A stretch of 64,000 nt of DNA, from positions 124,001 through 188,000 of the forward strand of contig NZ_OX352320.1 of assembly GCF_947090785.1 (NCBI RefSeq). The letters run 5' to 3'. How positions within the stretch are numbered: position 1 is the first letter of the stretch; each line of letters opens with the position of its first letter. The stretch is from Rheinheimera sp. MM224 (GTDB lineage: Bacteria; Pseudomonadota; Gammaproteobacteria; Enterobacterales; Alteromonadaceae). Below the pieces are notes generated by a model. It ran no database searches and was not told the DNA's origin. It worked only from the letters and a program-made list of their open reading frames with translations. Positions 30,657-38,948 of this stretch are shown here, one piece after another. The translations under genes were made by a program, and so were the position numbers.

Positions 30657-31154
30657 ATGGCGAAGAAGAAGTTTTTGTTGCTGTTTTTGTTGTGTTCTTT
30701 ATTACCTTTAGCCTTTGCTCAGGCATTTTTATCTTTGGGCTGGTTTGGCGGTGCCACCACCAACAAAGGCCAGTGGCTCAATGAAGAAATTTTGTTATTA
30801 CCCAAAGCTGCTGGTGATGTGCACTGGCGATTGGTCTATGTCAGCGACAAAGCAGATTGTGACGCTCTTTGTCAAAATGCTCATTATGGTATGCAGCAAG
30901 TGTATACAGCCCTGGGTCGTAAACAGCAGCATTTAGAGTTATGGCAATCCGGTGGTAATCAACCGCAAAAACTGCTGTGGCAGGCTAACCCTGTTGGTGT
31001 TGAAACGTTACAACAAAAGCTGGTGCTGGTGGATTTAAATGGTTTGGCGCTGATGACCTATCCGGTCAGCGAAGACAAAACTCAGATAGTGCAAACTGGT
31101 AAAGCCATTCTGACCGATTTAAATAAGCTGCTGAAATACGACAGGGGGTTGTAA
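30657..31154 (+). CDS. Membrane-anchored Cys-containing protein in the oxidase cluster
   Basis: 165 residues: N-terminal signal/anchor (KKFLLLFLLCSLLPLAFAQA) and a periplasmic domain with a CxxxC pair (KADCDALC) in a context like thioredoxin-fold proteins (VHWRLVYVSDKAD before it). Positioned exactly between SURF1 and CtaA, abutting both. A role in copper or thiol handling for the oxidase is plausible but not shown; no named family recognised with certainty. Confidence 0.75.
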   Translation: MAKKKFLLLFLLCSLLPLAFAQAFLSLGWFGGATTNKGQWLNEEILLLPKAAGDVHWRLVYVSDKADCDALCQNAHYGMQQVYTALGRKQQHLELWQSGGNQPQKLLWQANPVGVETLQQKLVLVDLNGLALMTYPVSEDKTQIVQTGKAILTDLNKLLKYDRGL

Positions 31155-32134
31155 TGATGACCCTGAAACGCTTGGTCGGCAGCTCTATTGTATTAGCTAT
31201 GCTGGTGATTTTATTAGGCGCTTATACCCGTCTGACCGATGCCGGTTTAGGTTGCCCTGACTGGCCTGGCTGTTACGGCTTTTTAAAGGTACCAGAGCAG
31301 GCGCATCATATTGAGCAAGCACAAGCCCTGTATCCAGAGCGGCCTGTCGAAAGCCATAAAGCCTGGAATGAGATGATCCATAGGTATTTTGCCGGCACTT
31401 TAGGTTTACTCATTCTGGCGATTTTCTTATTTAGCCTGAAACAAAAGCGCCTGCTGTTACCCTCCTTGTTATTAGCGCTGGTGATTTTTCAGGCAGCTTT
31501 GGGCATGTGGACTGTGACTTTAGCTTTGCATCCAGTGGTGGTGATGGGGCACTTGTTGGGTGGTTTTTGTTTGCTGTCGTTATTGGCTGTGTATTGGTGG
31601 CAATTACAACCAGCGCCTTTGATTGCAGTAAAACAAAGCCTGAAGTTGCTGTTTTGGCCGGTGTTGCTAGTGCTGGCAGCTCAAATTGCTTTAGGCGGCT
31701 GGACTGCAGCCAACTATGCCGCTTTAGCCTGCATTCAGTTGCCAGTCTGTGAAGCAGGCTGGACCAGCCAGCTTAATTTTGACGAGGCGTTTTCTTTGCA
31801 TCTGGGCTACGACAATTACGAATACGGTGTGATGAGTCAAAGCGCCCGGGCTACTGTGCATGTGATGCATCGCGTTGGGGCTGTAATTACTTTGTTGGTT
31901 GTTGCTGCTTATGCCATCGCCTTATGGCGCAATAGTTCGGGTCTGATTAAAAACCTGGCTGTCGCTGTGCTGGTGCTGTTATTACTGCAATTTAGTTTGG
32001 GGCTTGCCAACGTGGTGCTGCATTTGCCTTTGGCCAATGCGGTGGCGCATAACTTTGTGGCAGCCAATTTAGTCATGTGTCTGGTGGTGATTGGTTATCA
32101 GCTGCACAGAAACAAGGAGTCTGCTTATGCTTAA
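31154..32134 (+). CDS. ctaA: Heme A synthase (CtaA/COX15)
   Basis: Oxidises the C8 methyl of heme O to give heme A. 326 residues with eight membrane helices and conserved His positions in [23 protein letters not shown] and VMHRVGA, plus [16 protein letters not shown]. Starts as TAATG on the previous stop. Confidence 0.95.
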   Translation: MMTLKRLVGSSIVLAMLVILLGAYTRLTDAGLGCPDWPGCYGFLKVPEQAHHIEQAQALYPERPVESHKAWNEMIHRYFAGTLGLLILAIFLFSLKQKRLLLPSLLLALVIFQAALGMWTVTLALHPVVVMGHLLGGFCLLSLLAVYWWQLQPAPLIAVKQSLKLLFWPVLLVLAAQIALGGWTAANYAALACIQLPVCEAGWTSQLNFDEAFSLHLGYDNYEYGVMSQSARATVHVMHRVGAVITLLVVAAYAIALWRNSSGLIKNLAVAVLVLLLLQFSLGLANVVLHLPLANAVAHNFVAANLVMCLVVIGYQLHRNKESAYA

Positions 32135-33035
32135 AGTTCTGGCGTTACCCCACCACTATTCTCAACAGTGGCGCGACTATTACCAACTGACCAAACCTAA
32201 AGTTGTGGCGCTGTTGGTGCTGACGGCCTGGGTCGGCATGATGTTGGCGCAACCTGGTTTACCTAAATTTGGCCTGATGGTAGCCGCCACTTTAGGTATA
32301 GGCTTATTGTCCGCCGCTGCTGCTGCGATGAACCATATAGTGGATCAGCGTATCGATGCGCAAATGGCCCGTACTTATAACAGGCCTGTGGCCCGTGGCC
32401 GTTTAACTACACAGCAGGCGGTGAAGTTTTCACTGCTGTTGGCAGGTTCTGGTTTTCTGCTGTTATTTATTGCCGTCAATCCACTGACCGCCTGGCTGAC
32501 TTTAGCTAGTTTGTTTGGTTATGCCGTGGTGTACACCATGTTCTTAAAACGTGCGACGCCGCAGAATATTGTGATAGGGGGTTTAGCTGGCGCTATGCCA
32601 CCGCTGCTCGGCTGGACTGCTATGACGGCCGAAGTGCATGCGCATGCGCTGTTGTTAGTGATGATTATCTTCACCTGGACACCACCGCATTTCTGGGCGC
32701 TGGCGATTCATCGCCGCGATGATTATGCCAAAGTGAATATGCCGATGTTGCCTGTGACTCATGGCATAGAGTTTACTAAAAGCGCCATCTTCCTTTATAC
32801 CTTGGTGCTGTTTTTAGTGTGCTTGTTGCCTTATCTGGTAGGTATGACGGGCGCTGTTTATTTGCTCGGCAGCACAGTACTGAACTTAGGTTTTATCTGG
32901 TATGCCTGGCAGTTAAAGTTTAATGCTAAACCTGAAACCGCCATGGCAACTTTTAAGTTTTCGATTTGGCATCTGATGGTATTATTCCTGGTGTTGTTGC
33001 TGGACCATTATTGGTTTATATCAGCGCTTTCATAA
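32127..33035 (+). CDS. ctaB: Protoheme IX farnesyltransferase (heme O synthase)
   Basis: UbiA-family prenyltransferase that adds farnesyl to heme B. 302 residues; AAGGAG lies nine bases before the ATG at 32127, favouring this over a 12-residue longer start. Motifs: [15 protein letters not shown], the aspartate motif [19 protein letters not shown], and the second loop [13 protein letters not shown]. Overlaps ctaA by 8 bases. Confidence 0.95.
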   Translation: MLKVLALPHHYSQQWRDYYQLTKPKVVALLVLTAWVGMMLAQPGLPKFGLMVAATLGIGLLSAAAAAMNHIVDQRIDAQMARTYNRPVARGRLTTQQAVKFSLLLAGSGFLLLFIAVNPLTAWLTLASLFGYAVVYTMFLKRATPQNIVIGGLAGAMPPLLGWTAMTAEVHAHALLLVMIIFTWTPPHFWALAIHRRDDYAKVNMPMLPVTHGIEFTKSAIFLYTLVLFLVCLLPYLVGMTGAVYLLGSTVLNLGFIWYAWQLKFNAKPETAMATFKFSIWHLMVLFLVLLLDHYWFISALS

Positions 33036-33051
33036 AACATCAGGGGACCTT

Positions 33052-33699
33052 ATGCAGAAGTGGTTATGGGTGGTAGTTGCGGTAGTGGCTTTGGCTGCGG
33101 GTTTATGGCTGTCGGCCAGTTTTAAATCCGCTCCCGCCGAGCCTGTGGCCGCTTTGGTCTACCCAACTCCAAGAGCTTTGACTGAATTTAATTTGCTGGA
33201 TGAACAAAAACAGCCAGTGGGATTAAAGGACTTGCAGGGACACTGGACCCTGGTCTTTGTCGGTTATACCCATTGCCCTGATATTTGCCCTATGACAATG
33301 GCGAAATTAGCTGGTATGTATCAGGACTTAGTCAAACTGACCCCAGAGCCACTAGAGATTTGGTTTGTCTCTGTTGACCCAAAACGCGATACTCCAGAAC
33401 AATTAGCCCAGTACATCACCTATTTTAAACAAGCCCCCATCAAAGCCAGAACAGCTGATCATAAAGACTTATTCCCTTTTATCCGCCAACTGGGCCTGAT
33501 GTATGCCATTAATGATGGTACCGAAACCAATAGCGATCGTTACACTGTCGATCATAGCGCCAGCATAGCGCTGCTGAACCCTCAAGGCGCTGTAGTAGCT
33601 ATGTTTAAACCTGAAATGAAACCAGGTGCTGTGCCGCTGATTAATAACCAGCAGTTCTTGGCGGATTATCCTTTGGTGATAGCGGCGACAACCCGATAA
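33052..33699 (+). CDS. SCO1/SenC copper chaperone
   Basis: 215 residues with one N-terminal membrane helix and a thioredoxin-fold domain. The copper motif is CPDICP (YTHCPDICPMTM), with the third ligand His in TVDHSASIALL. Delivers copper to the CuA site of subunit II. Last gene of the oxidase cluster. Confidence 0.95.
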   Translation: MQKWLWVVVAVVALAAGLWLSASFKSAPAEPVAALVYPTPRALTEFNLLDEQKQPVGLKDLQGHWTLVFVGYTHCPDICPMTMAKLAGMYQDLVKLTPEPLEIWFVSVDPKRDTPEQLAQYITYFKQAPIKARTADHKDLFPFIRQLGLMYAINDGTETNSDRYTVDHSASIALLNPQGAVVAMFKPEMKPGAVPLINNQQFLADYPLVIAATTR

Positions 33700-33823
33700 T
33701 CTGCTGCTGGCTGTAAAACAAACAGAATTACAGGCTTTACAAGCTCTTGCCAAAGGCCCTATGGTGGAGCTGTATGCATAACAAGCAGTTATGAGACAGA
33801 CTCCATCACAGAAGCAGAGCCTT

Positions 33824-34840
33824 ATGAAAAAATTTCTATCCAGCGCCTTAGTCCCACTGCTGATTTTAGCCGCGGTATTTAGCCTTCATGTCAGTGCCGA
33901 AGATTTTAGTCAGTATGGTCCAAAAGAATTTACCACCCCCAATAAATGGACGGCGATAGTAGCCGCCTATGAGCCGGAAATTAAGGCTATTGACGAGGCT
34001 TTTGCAGGGCTTAAAGACGCAAAAATAGAAAAAACACTGACCATCCGCGGCGTAAAGTATCAACTAGGCCACTATAAAGGTGAACCCATCGTCATTTTTA
34101 CCACTGGTGTCAGTGTGCCAAACGCCGCCATGACGATGCAAATGGCGCTGGATTATTTCCCTATTGAGCGGGTCGTGATGATGGGGATTGCTGGTGCTGT
34201 GAATCCACAATTCCAGCCGGGCGACATCGCCATCCCGGAACGCTGGTACTTTCACGACGAATCCGTTTATGTGAACCCTGATCCGGCCAAAGCCGGCAAA
34301 TTTATTCTGCCCGATTATTATGAGCAGGCGCTGGCCAGTTACCAGCTGCGTAAAAAGCAGGATCCGCATTCACCAGCTTATGAAAACTTTGGTTATATCC
34401 ATCCTGAAGAAATGGCCGTAATTAAACAAGGCTGGGACAGCCCGCAGCAAATGCCTTATTTCACCGCAACGCCACAACTTATTGAGCTGACTAAAAAAGC
34501 TGTCGCCACTATAGATCCAATCAAAATGCCTTCTGGTCACTCAATCCACATCAAAGTGGGAGGTAATGGTGTCACTGGCTCAGTATTTTTAGACAATGCC
34601 CAGTACCGTCAATGGCTGCAAAAAGTATTTCAGGCAGAGGTAACAGAAATGGAGTCGGCCGCTGTAGCTCAGGTCTGTTTTGTTAACGAAGTCGACTGGA
34701 TTGTGATCCGCTCCGTCAGTGATTTAGCTGGCGGCCAACAGGGCAAAAATGCCGAAAACGTATTTGACGCCATAGCCTCAGGCACAGGTACCAAATTGCT
34801 GTTGGGGTTATTAGATCAAATTGTGTTGGCGAAGCCCTGA
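33824..34840 (+). CDS. Exported MTA/SAH nucleosidase-like protein
   Basis: 338 residues of the PNP/UDP phosphorylase superfamily. The ATG at 33824 starts a clear signal peptide (MKKFLSSALVPLLILAAVF, cut near VSA), so the enzyme is likely periplasmic. Family features: FTTGVSVPNAAMTMQ, MMGIAGAVNPQFQPGDIAIP, the substrate Glu in TEMESAAVAQVC and the catalytic Asp in RSVSDLAGG, closest in pattern to methylthioadenosine/S-adenosylhomocysteine nucleosidases. It has an insertion between about 150 and 230 compared with the short cytosolic enzymes. Catalysis looks intact; actual nucleoside unknown. Confidence 0.85.
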   Translation: MKKFLSSALVPLLILAAVFSLHVSAEDFSQYGPKEFTTPNKWTAIVAAYEPEIKAIDEAFAGLKDAKIEKTLTIRGVKYQLGHYKGEPIVIFTTGVSVPNAAMTMQMALDYFPIERVVMMGIAGAVNPQFQPGDIAIPERWYFHDESVYVNPDPAKAGKFILPDYYEQALASYQLRKKQDPHSPAYENFGYIHPEEMAVIKQGWDSPQQMPYFTATPQLIELTKKAVATIDPIKMPSGHSIHIKVGGNGVTGSVFLDNAQYRQWLQKVFQAEVTEMESAAVAQVCFVNEVDWIVIRSVSDLAGGQQGKNAENVFDAIASGTGTKLLLGLLDQIVLAKP

Positions 34841-34852
34841 TTGGTGATATCG

Positions 34853-35302
34853 ATGTTTAACAACAGCAAAACCTTTTTTATAGTCATGTTTGTTGGGGCT
34901 TCAATCTGGTGTTTTTACTTAGGCCACATAACAATAGAGGGCTTAAAGGCTAGTGGCTGGCCCAGCGTTGACGGTGTCATCACGTCTGCCAGTGCAAAGC
35001 GTGTCGAGAATAGCAAAGAGCGGTATGTCATTGAAGTTGAGTATAAGTATGCAGTAGGACATAAAAACTTCACAGGTAATAGATTATCGAACTTAAATAC
35101 CTTGCTGGACAGCTCAGAAAAAGACATCACTTTAAAGCGATACACTGCAGATAGTAGCGTGAAGATTTATTACGATCCCAATAACCATCAAAACGCTTAT
35201 TTAGTCACAGGCGCAGACTTACTTGTTTGTGTTTTATGGTTAGCTTCGTTAGGCATGGCTATATTTTCAGTCCTCAGTTTGAGAAAACTCCTGAAAACTT
35301 AA
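34853..35302 (+). CDS. DUF3592 membrane protein
   Basis: 149 residues from the ATG at 34853; a TTG at 34841 is the alternative. Two membrane helices (near the start and about 120-142) flank an extracytoplasmic domain with WPSVDGVITSASAK and KIYYDPNNHQNAYLV, which are typical of DUF3592. Function unknown. It lies 12 bases after the nucleosidase gene and is the first gene of the AT-rich accessory stretch. Confidence 0.8.
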   Translation: MFNNSKTFFIVMFVGASIWCFYLGHITIEGLKASGWPSVDGVITSASAKRVENSKERYVIEVEYKYAVGHKNFTGNRLSNLNTLLDSSEKDITLKRYTADSSVKIYYDPNNHQNAYLVTGADLLVCVLWLASLGMAIFSVLSLRKLLKT

Positions 35303-35372
35303 GGCATGTGCTTTTAAGTACATCTGTCGTTTTTCTTTAAACTCACTGAAATTAAATCAATAAATTGTTTTC

Positions 35373-35400
35373 GGGCACAGGGCAAGACTTGACGCCTAGC
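35373..35400 (+). repeat. Fragment of the 136-bp island repeat (third copy)
   Basis: Sixteen bases, GGGCACAGGGCAAGAC (35373-35388), are identical to 38225-38240 in the second full copy of the island repeat, and the next dozen bases (GACGCCTAGCGC) are a diverged match to its continuation. It lies about 80 bases before the next gene, in the same orientation as the full copies. Confidence 0.6.
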
Positions 35401-35482
35401 GCAAACAATGTGGAGGTAACTGGATATACTGCTGGATATCATCTCAATAAAAGCCATGCACAAAGCTATGAGGATAACTTGA

Positions 35483-35944
35483 ATGAAAAAAATTATCAGA
35501 GAGTTTGGTTTTATAAAAATTTTAAAGCTGTTGATTAGTTTTGTGTATTTAATATCAAGTTTAGTTGTTGGCGAGGAAATGGCTGATGGGCTCGAACTGA
35601 ATATATTGAAATTAGATGAGTCAGTCTATGTTACAGTAAAAAATAATGGAATCGATGTGAAAACCCTCGATTCCAACCTTTGTGTGAATAGTATAGGTGA
35701 TCTTTCGTTTAATATGCGAAACGATAATGGTGTTGTCTATAAAGTGGCGGTCAATTTTAATGAGCGCTGTGTATTAAATCGCACGGCTTCTCTTGGTTCT
35801 AAAGAGTTTATAGGCAAAGAATTTAATTTGTATTTTTTAAAAGTCAACTATAAATTGCCAAATGAGCGCATTTATATGAAAGCGATTTTGTGTAAGAAGA
35901 AGTCTAATTGTATTGAGTCGAATGAAGTTGAGTTATTTTTTTAA
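35483..35944 (+). CDS. Small exported protein of unknown function
   Basis: 153 residues, AT-rich coding sequence with many Lys/Asn/Ile codons, unlike the flanking core genes. An N-terminal hydrophobic segment (about 10-30, LLISFVYLISSLVVGEE) looks like a signal peptide. The rest is predicted beta-rich with four Cys (NLCVNS, ERCVLN, ILCKKKSNCIE) that could form disulfides. AGGA lies 8 bases before the ATG. No family recognised. Confidence 0.7.
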   Translation: MKKIIREFGFIKILKLLISFVYLISSLVVGEEMADGLELNILKLDESVYVTVKNNGIDVKTLDSNLCVNSIGDLSFNMRNDNGVVYKVAVNFNERCVLNRTASLGSKEFIGKEFNLYFLKVNYKLPNERIYMKAILCKKKSNCIESNEVELFF

Positions 35945-36045
35945 CCACTACTAAGGCACTTAAAAACCAACAATGTCAGATCTCATATGATAATACCTAG
36001 CCCTGCTAGTTTGGCACCAATGGTGTAATTGAAGGATGTTCAAGT

Positions 36046-36348
36046 ATGGGGGGAGTGATTTATTACCTGTATGGTAGTGTCATTTTTGTGTTCTTAGTAG
36101 CAACTTGGTACGACTTAAGTCTTGAGGATGAATTTCTCAGGAACAAAGCACTAAGCGAAAATGATAAAGTTCTTATAGACGGTTTAATAACAAAGCGAGC
36201 TAAGCCAAGGTTTTATCTTCGAAAGGCAATGTTTTTGAAACAAAGCTGGAGAATAAACAAGCGGGTGAGGAAGTGTCTTTTTATATACTTTTCCTCTTTG
36301 GTGCACCTTCATGTGTTAGCAATACTATATTTTGCGCTGCTTGATTAA
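36046..36348 (+). CDS. Small two-helix membrane protein of unknown function
   Basis: 100 residues: helix 1 (about 3-22), a basic cytosolic loop (KRAKPRFYLRKAMFLKQSWRINKRVRK) split here only by its own charge pattern, and helix 2 (about 78-97). AAGGA lies about 10 bases upstream. AT-rich. No family recognised. Confidence 0.62.
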   Translation: MGGVIYYLYGSVIFVFLVATWYDLSLEDEFLRNKALSENDKVLIDGLITKRAKPRFYLRKAMFLKQSWRINKRVRKCLFIYFSSLVHLHVLAILYFALLD

Positions 36349-36466
36349 TCACCAACACAGAGCATCTAGTGAAAAGTCCTGATATACATTGGGTTATAAG
36401 CTCGTCGGCGCGTAATTTCACCGTTCAAACTTCAGGTATTATGATGAATAACGGAGGAAACTAGTG

Positions 36467-36958
36467 ATGAGTTCAGATGTAAATAACCTACCTCTTATCA
36501 CTAGAGTGAAGTATGTTGCTGTGTTTTTTCTAATAGCCCCTATGGTCTTTTCTCTATTTGCATTTAACAGTTACACAGATGAAGCAATGGCAGCTTTTTT
36601 ATGGGGGGACGAAAAATCTTGCGTGCCAATGCAAGAGCGAAAACCAATCATTTATCAGAAGCTTCGTCGTGTTGATAAATCCCCTCTGTATTTGTATCAG
36701 CAAAGAAATGAACTACTAATCTTCTCGAATGAAGAGTTATTGATGGGTATGACATATAAATGTCTAGTCCGAAAAAATAATGCATTTGTTTACAAGGATG
36801 AGAGTGCTGTTGTTTTCATTACAAGTTATGACAGAACATATTCTGCTGAAATTATACTGTGGGTATTTTTAGCACTTTTCATGGGGATAGTGTTTTTCTG
36901 TTGGTATCTCGTTCTCTTTTTTGGTCGTAAAAGGGATCAAAGACTAGGGCGGAAATAA
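36467..36958 (+). CDS. Small membrane protein of unknown function
   Basis: 163 residues from the ATG at 36467; GGAGG lies nine bases upstream (a GTG one codon earlier is possible). Two membrane helices (about 16-35 and 128-152) enclose an extracytoplasmic domain of ~90 residues with two Cys (KSCVPM, YKCLVRK). A basic C-terminal tail (GRKRDQRLGRK) should face the cytosol. AT-rich; no family recognised. Confidence 0.68.
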   Translation: MSSDVNNLPLITRVKYVAVFFLIAPMVFSLFAFNSYTDEAMAAFLWGDEKSCVPMQERKPIIYQKLRRVDKSPLYLYQQRNELLIFSNEELLMGMTYKCLVRKNNAFVYKDESAVVFITSYDRTYSAEIILWVFLALFMGIVFFCWYLVLFFGRKRDQRLGRK

Positions 36959-36971
36959 CAGAGATTTCTCC

Positions 36972-37107
36972 ATGCCTGGTGTTGCAATAAATATTCTTCT
37001 CAAGCATCGGAGAGTTAGCTAAGAATAGGTGAATTGTGGGTCCGCATAACTTGGCTGGAGTTTATTATGCTTTTAACAAGGTGTTTGGGGGCCAGGGCAA
37101 AAGCTGT
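36972..37107 (+). repeat. Island direct repeat, copy A (136 bp)
   Basis: Aligns without gaps to 38109-38244; hand count gives 21 mismatches over 136 bases. Fully conserved blocks include TATTCTTCTCAAGC, AGTTAGCTAAGAATAGG and ACTTGGCTGGAGTTTATT. It fills the spacer before the 37162 gene. One reading frame downstream of an in-frame TGA is shared with copy B (NLAGVY.AFNK..G.QGK.C), but differences do not favour synonymous sites, so coding status is doubtful. Confidence 0.85.
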
Positions 37108-37161
37108 TTCCAGAGGCTGGTTTACTAGTTAAAATTTGCTCAGGCATGGGAGCGCAAAAAG

Positions 37162-37596
37162 ATGGACGTCAATAGTGTATTAAATTTAGGGCTTGTATTG
37201 TTCAAATATTTAATGTTGGCATTCATTACAATTTTAGTAGGTTTTGGCGTTTTTCTTTGGGTAAGCTCAATTGATGAGGAAGTTACTATTGGTGAGTATC
37301 ATTGCTTTATAATTGGTTCTACTAAAAAAGAAGCTTATGAAGTTTTCCTTGCTTCATCGTGCTCAGTTAAGCTTGAAAATCAAGTTGTTTTATTCAGTGA
37401 TGAATTAGAGAAGAATAAAACCCCAGTTGTTATACACTCTAATTTTAATAACGAAGAGTATTATTTATTTGAAGATAAAAATGAATGGAATTTATTTTTA
37501 GATAGCGCATATTTCTTCGATAACATCAGGTTGAGCTTTTGTGATGAAAGATTGTGTAAAATTTGGAGGCGAAGGTCTTATTTAGAGCTACCTTAG
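37162..37596 (+). CDS. Single-pass membrane protein of unknown function
   Basis: 144 residues with one N-terminal helix (about 12-35, FKYLMLAFITILVGFGVFLW) and an acidic, aromatic-rich extracytoplasmic domain with Cys residues (YHCFII, SSCSVK, SFCDERLCK). GGGAG lies about nine bases before the ATG. AT-rich; no family recognised. Directly preceded by repeat copy A. Confidence 0.68.
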   Translation: MDVNSVLNLGLVLFKYLMLAFITILVGFGVFLWVSSIDEEVTIGEYHCFIIGSTKKEAYEVFLASSCSVKLENQVVLFSDELEKNKTPVVIHSNFNNEEYYLFEDKNEWNLFLDSAYFFDNIRLSFCDERLCKIWRRRSYLELP

Positions 37597-37772
37597 TTGG
37601 AATAGAAGAAAGCCAGCGGGGTCGGGTTTATTGGGAAAATTGTGTTGGTGGAGCCATAGCTTGCTTCGTTGAGCGCGTTACAGTCCTGAAATTATTGGAT
37701 TTTTCGATTGTGCTGGGTGTAGTGTTTAAGAGCTAGTGTCCTAGGTTTTTTTAATTTTTAGGTGTCGGATAA

Positions 37773-38003
37773 GTGAATTTTGGATTTTTATTTGTCATCG
37801 TATCTGTGGTTTCTGTTGTTTTTGCCATTAAGTTCTATTTGAATTTTTTTGGGAAAATTTTCTACGAAAAAAAAGTAGATGGGAGAGCATTTGTATTATT
37901 CGTTATGTGTTTATCGCTCTCAGCCGTGTCTATGTGTGTGCTATTTCTATACTCAGATGAGTTGGGCTACGAATCTGTTGATTCGAGAGCAATCAAAAAA
38001 TAG
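37773..38003 (+). CDS. Small two-helix membrane protein of unknown function
   Basis: 76 residues from a GTG at 37773, with AGGTG some nine bases upstream. Two helices (about 2-24 and 40-59) and a short polar tail. AT-rich; no family recognised. Start and even existence are less sure than for its neighbours. Confidence 0.5.
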   Translation: MNFGFLFVIVSVVSVVFAIKFYLNFFGKIFYEKKVDGRAFVLFVMCLSLSAVSMCVLFLYSDELGYESVDSRAIKK

Positions 38004-38108
38004 GGGCAACCAAAGACGTCAATAACCAACGGCGTCAAGTCCTGAGGGAGCCTCACGAATTTAAGCATGTAAATCACCCCCATAGGAAGCGATGACTGAT
38101 AAATCTCT

Positions 38109-38244
38109 ATGCTCAGTGTTGTAATAAATATTCTTCTCAAGCGTCATATAGTTAGCTAAGAATAGGGCGATTGTGGGTCTGCTGAACTTGGCTGGAGTTT
38201 ATTGTGCTTTTAACAAGGAGCTTGGGGCACAGGGCAAGACCTGT
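38109..38244 (+). repeat. Island direct repeat, copy B (136 bp)
   Basis: Partner of copy A at 36972-37107 (ungapped, about 85% identical). Located in the spacer before the 43-codon gene at 38277. Here the shared reading frame is open for 40 codons (38152-38274) and ends two bases before that gene's ATG, but it has no ATG of its own. Confidence 0.85.
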
Positions 38245-38276
38245 CACTTAGTGCTTGGGGAAGGGGGAACGTAACA

Positions 38277-38408
38277 ATGCCAAAACTTTTTGTATCGGTT
38301 AGATCTGCGGAAAGTAAATATGGCTCTGTAGCTGATGGTGTAATACATCCAAAGCGCTTTGTTGAAAATATGAGAAAAGAATCAGAAGTAATGGGAGTTG
38401 TTCACTAA
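38277..38408 (+). CDS. 43-residue protein, translationally coupled to the next gene
   Basis: Short gene with a strong ribosome site (AAGGGGG, about nine bases upstream of the ATG). It encodes MPKLFVSVRSAESK, then a Gly/Val/basic segment (ADGVIHPKRFVENMRKES) ending GVVH. Its TAA overlaps the ATG of the next gene as TAATG. No membrane helix, no family recognised. Either a small cytosolic protein working with the downstream membrane protein or the remnant of a longer gene's end; the strong ribosome site favours the first. Confidence 0.55.
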   Translation: MPKLFVSVRSAESKYGSVADGVIHPKRFVENMRKESEVMGVVH

Positions 38409-38926
38409 TGTTTTTTCCCAAGGAGAAAAAATTATTAAATTTGTCATCAATGATTGCTTTTTCAATTGTTGGCTGGTACGCAAGTTTATTGTTTGGGTGT
38501 GAAGCATATTACCCTCTATTACTTTTGTTTTCTCTTATTTATTACTATGGGTGTAGCGCAGATCAGGAACATTATATAGATGAAAAAACAGGAGATATGT
38601 ACGATGCTTCATATGTTGAAACTAGCTTTACTTTTTTTGTTTCAATATTTTGGGTTGTTGTTGGCTATAGAGGCAGCGGGTTAATTACTATTGATATAGC
38701 TCTTTTCTTCTTTCTATCTTTATATTTAGCCGTTGCATGGTTCATGATTTGTTTTATTCCAAAAGACGGTTTTTCTGAGTTTAGTGACCACTATATAAAG
38801 AGTTTTTTAATGCTGGTTTGTATGTTTTTATTAGCTTTCTACGTCGTTTGGTTTTTTTATAGCTTCAAAGGGTGGGGGGTATTCAGTCACATTTTGTCGA
38901 CCCCATACTACTTTATATTCAAATAA
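38408..38926 (+). CDS. Multi-pass membrane protein of unknown function
   Basis: 172 residues, four to five membrane helices (about 13-30, 35-47, 70-88, 96-114 and 131-152), one loop with HYIDEKTGDMYDASYVE, high Phe/Tyr content. Translation is coupled to the 43-codon gene by TAATG. AT-rich, last intact gene of the island. No family recognised. Confidence 0.68.
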   Translation: MFFPKEKKLLNLSSMIAFSIVGWYASLLFGCEAYYPLLLLFSLIYYYGCSADQEHYIDEKTGDMYDASYVETSFTFFVSIFWVVVGYRGSGLITIDIALFFFLSLYLAVAWFMICFIPKDGFSEFSDHYIKSFLMLVCMFLLAFYVVWFFYSFKGWGVFSHILSTPYYFIFK

Positions 38927-38948
38927 TCCTTAGACGGATGAAGCTGGC

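Noticed and set aside
33703-33782. Open stretch after the SCO gene reading LLLAVKQTELQALQALAK and ending ELYA
   Set aside because: Short, no start codon or ribosome site, preceded by in-frame stops; could be a relic but cannot be supported.
37597-37772. A 50-odd-codon open frame in the spacer after the 37162 gene (contains RVYWENCVGGAIACF)
   Set aside because: No ATG, no ribosome site, overlaps the end of a better-supported gene; possible relic only.
36349-38276. Integron attC sites in the island spacers
   Set aside because: Same-strand small genes with repeated spacers suggested cassettes, but no paired core sites (RYYYAAC/GTTRRRY) with a palindromic body could be found by eye and no integrase is present in the window.
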